Shown piece by piece: positions 6,129 to 10,862 of a stretch of 12,090 nucleotides of DNA (position 1 is the first letter of the stretch; the number at the start of each line of letters is the position of its first letter). Location: contig JAEYUE010000291.1 of NCBI GenBank assembly GCA_023433655.1, positions 1 through 12,090 on the forward strand, in the 5' to 3' direction. The translations under genes were made by a program, and so were the position numbers. The notes under the pieces were generated by a model. The model saw nothing but the letters and a program-made list of their open reading frames with translations, ran no database searches and was not told the DNA's origin. The stretch comes from Pseudomonadota bacterium. GTDB taxonomy: Bacteria > Pseudomonadota > Alphaproteobacteria > Caulobacterales > Caulobacteraceae.

Positions 6129-7561
6129 TTCATCGGGGCGACGGCGAGAACGGGCATTTCCAGCGTGCGACCGGTGGAGGCGGGGGTGACGTAGCCCCGG
6201 CGGGTGAACACGCGCAGGAGGCCGACGCACAGGGCGGTGAAGCCCGCGAACAGGAAGACCAGGGCCAGCAATGGCGCCTTGAGACTGGAGCCGCGGGTCG
6301 GGGCTTCGGCGCGCTCGATGACGGTGACGTTGTCGGCGCCGGCCGCGACCAGGGCGTTGTCGGCCCGCGCCTGGACCTCGCGCTGCTGGAATTCCCGGAT
6401 GTTGGCGGTCAGGACTTCGCGGTTGCCGGCGAGGGTCGCATTGGTTGATTCCAGCCGGGTCAGGTCGGCCAGCCGTGAGCGCAGTTGGTCGAGTTGGCGT
6501 TCCGCGACGGCCAGACGGCCCGCAAGACCATCGCGGTCGGCGGCGGCCGTGATCCGCGCGGTTTCGATGGCGGTGAAGACGGTGCTTGGGCCCGTGCGGA
6601 CCTCTTTGGCGCCGACCGTCGTTCCGGTGGCCACATAGGCCTGCAGATCGGCGATCTGCTGATCAATGTCCTTCACCGGCTGGGCTTCGGGCGTGTAGCG
6701 CGAGAGCAGCGCCTCGCGTTGGGTGCGCAGTTCGAGAATCTGGTTCTGGGCCGAGACGTTCAGATCCTGCTGCAGCACCACCTCGGCCGGCTGCTGGGCC
6801 AGCTGGGCCTCCAGAGTGGAGAGCCGCCGCGCGGCCTGGTTCAGTTCAGCCCGAAGCGAAAGCACCTCGGCCGACTTGGTCTGGTAGTTCGCCGCCAGCG
6901 CCGCCTTGGCGGTGGCGAAGTCGGCGATGTTGTTCGAGGTCATGAAGGCCTGGTAGGCGGCGTCGGCGCGGGCGAGATCGTCCTCGAAGGCCTCGCGCTG
7001 GGCCGCGATGGCCGGGGTGGCCCGGTCGCGGAACACCGCGCGCCGCTGCACCAGATACTGGTCGATGACGGCGTTCAGCACCGTCGCCGCGCGGGCCGGG
7101 TCGCCGGCGGCGTAGGACACGGAGATGATGGCGCTACCCGCCGTCGTGCCCACCCCCAGACCGGCGTCGAGGGCCTTCAGGGCGGCGGCCTTCTTCTCGG
7201 CAGGCGTTCCCCGGGCGCCCGGCCCGAGGATGGCGTCGGCGCCGAGCGCTTCCACGGTCTTCTGCTTGACCGCCAGGCTGCCGAGGATCTGCGCCTCGGA
7301 CAGGGCGACCGCGTCCGCCTCGAGCGGCTGACCGCGCTCGGTCGTGCCCACCCGCGGCTGGTAGACGTACTCCTGTCCCACTCCCGCATAGACGCTGGCG
7401 GTGGCCGTGTAGGACTTCTTCAGGGTCAGCACCGCGGCGGTTCCGATGGCGAAGACCAGAAGGAAGACCACGATCATCAACAGCAGTTCGCGGAACAGCA
7501 GGCCCACGACATCGAGGAAGCCGTAGCGCGGGCGGACTGTCGTGTAGGCCGTCGTGCGCAT
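6119..7561 (-). CDS. hfsA: HfsA-like Wzz/GumC polysaccharide co-polymerase without kinase domain
   Basis: This 480-residue inner-membrane protein has the classic co-polymerase layout: a short cytoplasmic N-terminus, TM1 (about 24-46), the Wzz fold beginning KKSYTATASVYAG (48-60), a long periplasmic region rich in Ala, Gln, Arg and Glu with probable coiled coils (about 184-262 and 335-400), then APTRGSSLKAPLL (420-432), the proline-containing Wzz motif, and TM2 (about 430-452). The protein ends about 28 residues after TM2, so the fused tyrosine-kinase domain of Wzc is absent; that role falls to the separate HfsB. It should control polymerisation or chain length and connect to the outer-membrane export protein HfsD. 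It is the first gene of a minus-strand hfsA-hfsB unit and divergent from hfsD. No good Shine-Dalgarno was seen; the ATG was chosen because TM1 follows at the usual distance. Confidence 0.92.
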   Translation of the reverse strand: MRTTAYTTVRPRYGFLDVVGLLFRELLLMIVVFLLVFAIGTAAVLTLKKSYTATASVYAGVGQEYVYQPRVGTTERGQPLEADAVALSEAQILGSLAVKQKTVEALGADAILGPGARGTPAEKKAAALKALDAGLGVGTTAGSAIISVSYAAGDPARAATVLNAVIDQYLVQRRAVFRDRATPAIAAQREAFEDDLARADAAYQAFMTSNNIADFATAKAALAANYQTKSAEVLSLRAELNQAARRLSTLEAQLAQQPAEVVLQQDLNVSAQNQILELRTQREALLSRYTPEAQPVKDIDQQIADLQAYVATGTTVGAKEVRTGPSTVFTAIETARITAAADRDGLAGRLAVAERQLDQLRSRLADLTRLESTNATLAGNREVLTANIREFQQREVQARADNALVAAGADNVTVIERAEAPTRGSSLKAPLLALVFLFAGFTALCVGLLRVFTRRGYVTPASTGRTLEMPVLAVAPMKAR

Positions 7562-7572
7562 GCGGGCGTACT

Positions 7573-7577
7573 GATTC
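7573..7577. promoter_or_regulatory. GANTC (CcrM-type) site in the hfsA leader region
   Basis: GATTC lies 12 bases upstream of the hfsA start on its strand. A second GATTC is at 7675-7679, five bases before the hfsD ATG. Two sites within 122 bases is more than base composition predicts (roughly one per 300 bases), but the numbers are too small to be conclusive. Confidence 0.35.
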
Positions 7578-7618
7578 CATCTACTGACCGGGCGTCGACC
7601 AGCCTTGGGCCAGCGGCG

Positions 7619-7633
7619 TTAACCATCGGTTAC
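7619..7633. promoter_or_regulatory. CtrA-like binding site between hfsA and hfsD
   Basis: TTAACCAT (7619-7626) matches the extended CtrA half-site, and TTAC follows at 7630-7633. This gives TTAA-N7-TTAC, one base away from the consensus TTAA-N7-TTAA. The site also contains an inverted repeat, TAACC-ATC-GGTTA (7620-7632). It lies near the middle of the divergent intergenic region, about 58 bases from the hfsA start and 51 from the hfsD start, so one bound regulator could act on both. Holdfast genes are cell-cycle regulated in Caulobacter, which fits. Confidence 0.5.
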
Positions 7634-7674
7634 GCATAACGGGCGACGCTGAACGGAACGCCGCCTCGGGGAAC

Positions 7675-7679
7675 GATTC
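7675..7679. promoter_or_regulatory. GANTC (CcrM-type) site in the hfsD leader
   Basis: GATTC lies between the likely ribosome binding stretch CGGGGA (about 7667-7672) and the hfsD ATG. It pairs with the GATTC at 7573-7577 to flank the CtrA-like box. Confidence 0.35.
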
Positions 7680-7683
7680 CGCC

Positions 7684-8442
7684 ATGTCCATCGATCGCCG
7701 CCTGCTGCTTCTGGGCCTCGCCGGCGCCGGCGGGACGCTGCTCAGCGGCTGCGGGGGCGGTGACTACGGGTCGCGGATGCCCCGGCCAATGGCCGCCGGC
7801 GGCGACCGCGTTCGGCCGGCAGGCCCCTCCGTCTTTCCAGAGGTGGCCTTCGCCGACTGGACCGAGCTGGAGCCGGAGTATGTGCTCTATCCCGGCGACG
7901 AGATCGAGATCGCCACGCCGACGGCAACGGAACTGACCCGTACCCAGAAGATCGGGCCGGACGGGCGGATTTCGCTCCCGATGGCGGGGCAGATCCTCGC
8001 CGCGGACCGCACCATCGCCGAGGTCGAGGCCGACGCCGCGGCCGCCTTCGGGCCCTACCTGCGGCGCCCTGTGGTGGAAGTGACGTTGAAGACGGCGGGG
8101 CCGATCCGCGTCTGGGTCGACGGCGAGGTGCGGACGCCCGGCGTCTACGAGATGACGGGCGATATCGACGCCTACCAAGCGGTGATCCAGGCCGGCGGCT
8201 TCCTGCCGACGGCGCGCCAGCACGAGGTGGCGCTGATCCGGCGCGGTCCCGGCGGGGTCAGGATGATGCGGGCCATTGATCTGCGTCCCCGCCGCGGCGA
8301 GGTGGTGGCCCTGCGGCGGGGCGACATCGTCTTCGTGCCGCGGTCGAACCTTGGCGAGGTAGCCAACTTCGTCAGCCTGTTCCGCAACGCCCTGCCGATC
8401 GGCTTCAGCTACGCCATCGGCGGGCAGTATCAGAGCTTCTAG
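7684..8442 (+). CDS. hfsD: HfsD: Wza-type outer-membrane polysaccharide export lipoprotein
   Basis: This 252-residue protein starts MSIDRRLLLLGLAGAGGTLL and reaches a lipobox LLSGC, so Cys23 should be lipidated. The paired arginines at 5-6 leave Tat export possible. After a flexible Gly/Pro-rich linker comes a polysaccharide export (Poly_export/Wza) domain from EYVLYPGDEIEI (65-76) through DGRISLPMAGQI (93-104) to RRPVVEVTL (127-135), then an SLBB-like domain starting RVWVDGEVRTPGVYEM (142-157). The C-terminus is short and partly hydrophobic, as expected for an outer-membrane-spanning end. It should form the outer-membrane pore for holdfast polysaccharide and dock on HfsA. It is transcribed away from hfsA; CGGGGA about 11 bases upstream is a weak ribosome site. 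Its TAG stop lies in a CTAG shared with the convergent Sel1-type gene. Confidence 0.93.
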   Translation: MSIDRRLLLLGLAGAGGTLLSGCGGGDYGSRMPRPMAAGGDRVRPAGPSVFPEVAFADWTELEPEYVLYPGDEIEIATPTATELTRTQKIGPDGRISLPMAGQILAADRTIAEVEADAAAAFGPYLRRPVVEVTLKTAGPIRVWVDGEVRTPGVYEMTGDIDAYQAVIQAGGFLPTARQHEVALIRRGPGGVRMMRAIDLRPRRGEVVALRRGDIVFVPRSNLGEVANFVSLFRNALPIGFSYAIGGQYQSF

Positions 8443-8741
8443 GCGGCCAGGCTGACCACGCCGGCGTCAATCCAGCGTCGCGCGGCGCGCTGCGCCTCGG
8501 CGATCTCGTCCTGCTCCATCTCCTGGCTCATCTCGCGGCGGTAGACGCGCGCCTCGATCGAACCCTTCATGGCCGCCAGGTTGAAGATCATATGAGCCGA
8601 GACGCGGTCCATCGGGCAACCGCCCTGGCCGCTCGAATACATCATGCCCAGACGGAACAGGTCGTCGCCGCTCATGTCGGCGGTCGGCAGGGGCAGGCCC
8701 TGCTCTTCGTTGGTCGTGGGCGCGGTTTCTTGCGCGATCAT
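8439..8741 (-). CDS. Small Sel1-repeat protein
   Basis: The 100-residue protein contains one Sel1-like unit, about residues 26-64, with DLFRLGMMYSSGQGGCPMD (27-45) followed by VSAHMIFNLAAMKGSIEA; this matches the Sel1 pattern of LG..Y..G.G...D..A....  ..AA..G...A. A charged helical tail (REMSQEMEQDEIAEAQRAAR) follows. There is no signal peptide, so it is probably cytoplasmic and mediates protein-protein contacts. The ATG at 8741 was chosen because GGGAGA lies seven bases upstream on the minus strand. The frame stays open to 8825, but the extra 28 residues are low-complexity and lack a ribosome site. It is convergent with hfsD and overlaps its stop by four bases. A role in holdfast is not shown; it may simply be a neighbour. 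Confidence 0.85.
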   Translation of the reverse strand: MIAQETAPTTNEEQGLPLPTADMSGDDLFRLGMMYSSGQGGCPMDRVSAHMIFNLAAMKGSIEARVYRREMSQEMEQDEIAEAQRAARRWIDAGVVSLAA

Positions 8742-8983
8742 CACCGTATCTCCCGAACCGGAGCCCTTCTGGCCCCGCCCTCTGTACGCGATGAAATACC
8801 CGCGGTTTGAAGTTAAAGTTAACAACCGGACGCCTTGGAGGCCTTTTCAGTAAATCTTCGATGAATACTCCCCGGGTCGTTCAGACCCATGAAATAGTTC
8901 GGCAATCAGTGATTCAGACAACCTAACGAGGGTTCACTGCCGCCCTTACAAATGGTTACCACACGGGCGAGTCTGACAGCCGT

Positions 8984-9000
8984 GTTCAGGCTCAGTTCAT
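8984..9000 (+). promoter_or_regulatory. GTTCA direct repeat (11-bp period) upstream of first rcnB gene
   Basis: GTTCAG (8984-8989) and GTTCAT (8995-9000) start exactly 11 bases apart, one helical turn, ending 70 bases before the ATG. A near-identical element (13 of 17 bases) occurs at 9780-9796 before the second rcnB gene. Tandem sites with this period are typical of OmpR-family response regulators; the factor is unknown. Confidence 0.5.
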
Positions 9001-9002
9001 CC

Positions 9003-9019
9003 CCACGGCAGGACCGTGG
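9003..9019. repeat. Inverted repeat next to the GTTCA element
   Basis: CCACGG (9003-9008) and CCGTGG (9014-9019) form perfect six-base arms with a five-base loop, directly after the direct repeat and before a -10-like GCTTAAC (9025-9031). It may belong to the promoter architecture. It has no counterpart in the second rcnB promoter. Confidence 0.3.
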
Positions 9020-9070
9020 CGCATGCTTAACGGGCGCGTCGCTTGCGTCCCAATGAGGATGGAGAGACCG

Positions 9071-9694
9071 ATGAAGCGCTTCACCCGCGCCGCCATTATC
9101 GGCCTGGCGCTCGCCACGACAGCCGCGCCGCTGGCCGCAGAAGCCCAGAGCCGCCGCGATCGCCAGGAACGCCGCGAGGACCGACGCGAGTACCGTCAGG
9201 ATCGTCGTGAGGATCGCCGCGAGTACCGCCAGGAGCGCCGGGATGATCGTCGTGACTGGCGCCGGGGCGAGTACGACAGCCGGCGAGATTATCGCCGGGA
9301 TCGCCGAGAGGACCGGCGCGAGTTCCGTGAGGAGCGTCGAGATGACCGCCGTGACTTCCGTCGGGACCGTCGCAACGACCGTCGCTGGGATCGCAGCAAT
9401 CGCGACTGGTGGCGCGGCCGCGACGATTTCCGCGACTATCGCGGCGCCCGCAGCGGCTACTGGTACGCGCCCAGCTACGGCTATTATCGAGTGGAACCGC
9501 GCTATTACGGCTACCGCTGGAGCCGGGGCTCCTATCTGCCGGCCTCGTACCGTCGCTACTATGTACGCGATCCCTACGTCTACGGACTTGGGCCCGCGCC
9601 GCGCGGCTACCGCTATGTTCACGCGGACAACGACATCGTGATGATCGCCATTGCGAGCGGTCTGATCGCCAGCGTGCTGTACGACGTATTCTAA
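9071..9694 (+). CDS. RcnB-family periplasmic protein with Arg/Asp-rich repeat region (first copy)
   Basis: The 207-residue protein has a clear signal peptide (MKRFTRAAIIGLALATTAAP, cleavage likely after AEA at residue 25). Residues 27-113 consist almost only of Arg, Asp, Glu, Gln, Tyr, Phe and Trp in short RRDDRR/RREDRREY-type repeats. An aromatic Tyr-rich linker (129-148) follows, then an RcnB-like domain (about 150-207) with GSYLPASYRRYYV, Y-GLGPAPRGYRYV and a hydrophobic end. RcnB of E. coli is a small periplasmic factor linked to nickel/cobalt homeostasis; here the same domain has a long charged extension, so metal function is inferred only. The ATG at 9071 is preferred over ATGs at 9053 and 9059 because GGAG (9061-9064) is six bases upstream and the signal peptide starts there. 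A strong terminator-like hairpin follows. Confidence 0.88.
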   Translation: MKRFTRAAIIGLALATTAAPLAAEAQSRRDRQERREDRREYRQDRREDRREYRQERRDDRRDWRRGEYDSRRDYRRDRREDRREFREERRDDRRDFRRDRRNDRRWDRSNRDWWRGRDDFRDYRGARSGYWYAPSYGYYRVEPRYYGYRWSRGSYLPASYRRYYVRDPYVYGLGPAPRGYRYVHADNDIVMIAIASGLIASVLYDVF

Positions 9695-9717
9695 CTGCGT
9701 CAGCCTTGTTGACCGAC

Positions 9718-9750
9718 GCGCCCCGCCCCGGTTCGCCGGCGGGGCGCTTT
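9718..9750 (+). terminator. Intrinsic terminator after first rcnB gene
   Basis: GCGCCCCGCC (9718-9727) and GGCGGGGCGC (9738-9747) are perfect ten-base arms with a ten-base loop, followed by TTT (9748-9750). It begins 24 bases after the TAA. The T-run is short, but the stem is very stable. It separates the two rcnB genes into distinct transcripts, consistent with the second gene having its own upstream element. Confidence 0.75.
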
Positions 9751-9779
9751 GGCGTCAGCTGAACCCGGCGCCGCAATTC

Positions 9780-9796
9780 GTTCAGTCAAGGTTCAT
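9780..9796 (+). promoter_or_regulatory. GTTCA direct repeat (11-bp period) upstream of second rcnB gene
   Basis: GTTCAG (9780-9785) and GTTCAT (9791-9796) repeat with the same 11-base period and the same flanking bases (G then T after GTTCA) as the element at 8984-9000. It ends 60 bases before the ATG, compared with 70 in the first copy. The right half is also the left arm of a GTTC-N7-GAAC inverted repeat (9791-9805). Shared control of the two paralogues is the simplest reading. Confidence 0.5.
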
Positions 9797-9856
9797 GATG
9801 CGAACTGGACCTTGTCCGTAAGCCGTCTGACAGGGGCGTGCAGGAAGAATTCGAGA

Positions 9857-10756
9857 ATGAAACGTCAACTCATGGTCGCCGTGTCGCTCACGGCATTCGT
9901 CGTCCCGCTGGCCGCGCCCCTTTCGGCCCTGGCCCAGGACGCGCAGACGAGCCGGGAGGCGGCCCGGGAAGCCCGACGGGAAGCCCGCGCGGAACGGCGC
10001 GCTGAAGCCTCCACCCCGCCTGCCCGCCGCGAGACCCCGGCTCCGCAGCCACGCGGCGAGAGACCGAGCCGGCCCGAGGTGCGCCAGGAGCGCCGCGAAG
10101 ACCGGCGCGGGGACAGGCAGGAGCGCAGGCAGGAACGCCGCGAGGACCGGCAGGAGCGCCGCATCGAGCGGCCGGCCCGTCCTGAAGTCCGGCAGGAGCG
10201 CCGCGAGGACCGGCAGGAACGCAGACAGGAGCGTCGCGAGGATCGCCAGGATCGCCCCCCGCTGCCCCAGAATCGCTTGGAGCGCCGCGAGGACCGTCAG
10301 GACCGCCGGCTAGAGCGGCGCGAAGACCGGCAGGACCGGCGTCAGGATCGGCGCGAGGATCGCCGTGAGCGTCGTGAGGATCGTCGCGAGTATCGCGAGT
10401 TCCGGCAGCGGTTCAATGGCGACAGCTGGCGTCGCGACTGGCATCGCCGGCACGGCCGGGACTGGTGGCGTCATGACCGGCGCTGGCGCGGCTTCAGCGG
10501 CGTGCGCATCGGCTTCTACTTCGCTCCGGGGTACGGCTACTACAACGTGCCGCGCAGCTACTGGAACCAGCGCTGGCGGGTCGGCGACTTCCTGCCCTCG
10601 ATCTTCTGGCGCTACCGGCTGGACGACTGGCGCACCTACGGGCTCGGCTATCCGCCCGAAGGCACGCGCTGGGTGCTGGTCGACAATCACATCTATCTGA
10701 TCGACGAGTACGACGGCTACATCATCGACGTCATCTACGACGCCTGGAGCTGGTAA
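9857..10756 (+). CDS. RcnB-family periplasmic protein with long Arg/Glu/Gln repeat region (second copy)
   Basis: The 299-residue protein has a signal peptide (MKRQLMVAVSLTAFVVPLAA, likely cleaved after ALA at residue 26). Residues 32-187 are extremely rich in Arg, Glu, Asp and Gln, built from RQERREDRQ-type units with two Pro-containing ERPxRPEV inserts. A Trp/Arg/His-rich stretch (191-212), an aromatic linker (215-238) and the C-terminal RcnB-like domain (240-299) with RVGDFLPSIFWRY, YGLGYPPEGTRWVLVDNHIY and an acidic end DEYDGY follow. It resembles the preceding gene in layout but has a repeat region about twice as long. The metal-homeostasis role of RcnB is known for the short E. coli protein only; the charged region is unexplained. 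The ATG is supported by the signal peptide and AGGAAG (9842-9847). The frame is open upstream to 9749 without a plausible start. Confidence 0.88.
   Translation: MKRQLMVAVSLTAFVVPLAAPLSALAQDAQTSREAAREARREARAERRAEASTPPARRETPAPQPRGERPSRPEVRQERREDRRGDRQERRQERREDRQERRIERPARPEVRQERREDRQERRQERREDRQDRPPLPQNRLERREDRQDRRLERREDRQDRRQDRREDRRERREDRREYREFRQRFNGDSWRRDWHRRHGRDWWRHDRRWRGFSGVRIGFYFAPGYGYYNVPRSYWNQRWRVGDFLPSIFWRYRLDDWRTYGLGYPPEGTRWVLVDNHIYLIDEYDGYIIDVIYDAWSW
10058..10255 (+). repeat. Internal tandem duplication in second rcnB gene
   Basis: Residues 68-102 (bases 10058-10162) and 104-133 (10166-10255) both run ERPxRPEVRQERREDR, then QERRQERREDRQ. The first copy has four extra residues (RGDR) in the middle. 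The units also contain a finer seven-residue periodicity. The two DNA copies are similar but not identical, so the duplication is not very recent. Confidence 0.65.
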
Positions 10757-10776
10757 GCCGTCCGGGCACGGATGGA

Positions 10777-10809
10777 ACGCCGGCCGGTCCCGCGACCGGC
10801 CGGCGTTTT
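10777..10809 (+). terminator. Strong intrinsic terminator after second rcnB gene
   Basis: ACGCCGGCCGGT (10777-10788) and ACCGGCCGGCGT (10795-10806) form a perfect 12-base stem with a six-base loop, followed by TTT (10807-10809). It begins 20 bases after the TAA and isolates ppk from the rcnB genes. Confidence 0.85.
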
Positions 10810-10826
10810 CCTGTCCGCAAGCGAGG

Positions 10827-10855
10827 TTGCAGGCGCCCGCGCGCCGGGCCAGAAC
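10827..10855 (+). promoter_or_regulatory. Candidate ppk promoter, placed for a leaderless mRNA
   Basis: TTGCAGG (10827-10833) is followed after 14 bases by GCCAGAAC (10848-10855), which matches seven of eight positions of the Caulobacter -10 GCTANAWC. Only seven bases separate the -10 from the ppk ATG, so transcription would start at or next to the A of ATG. The absence of a ribosome binding site before this ATG agrees with a leaderless message. Confidence 0.5.
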
Positions 10856-10862
10856 CGCTCCC

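Larger units (their letters stand above)
8742..9070. other. 329-bp divergent intergenic region between Sel1 gene and first rcnB gene
   Basis: This is the largest gene-free stretch. It is less GC-rich than its surroundings in 8810-8960. It holds the Sel1-gene ribosome site (8749-8754), a GTTAAAGTTAAC sequence (8812-8823), GANTC sites at 8911-8915 and 8969-8973, a GTTCA direct repeat (8984-9000), an adjacent inverted repeat (9003-9019) and a -10-like GCTTAAC (9025-9031). No tRNA or other RNA gene was recognised. A 21-codon frame from ATG 8861 has no nearby ribosome site and is not called. Confidence 0.6.

Noticed and set aside
6485..7639. Plus-strand open frame of 384 codons opposite hfsA
   Set aside because: Gly/Arg/His-rich shadow translation; hfsA on the other strand has the full Wzz layout with two membrane segments.
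8812..8823. GTTAAAGTTAAC as a second CtrA site
   Set aside because: The TTAA halves are only two bases apart, not seven, so it does not fit the CtrA spacing. It may be AT-rich promoter sequence of the Sel1 gene.
8861..8926. A 21-codon open frame starting at ATG 8861
   Set aside because: The nearest purine-rich ribosome-like sequence is about 20 bases upstream, there is no recognisable product, and the length is expected by chance in this lower-GC stretch.
9149..10400. Repetitive DNA as a CRISPR array or mobile element remnant
   Set aside because: The repeats are in frame, irregular in length, lack spacers and encode a continuous Arg/Glu-rich protein segment after a signal peptide.
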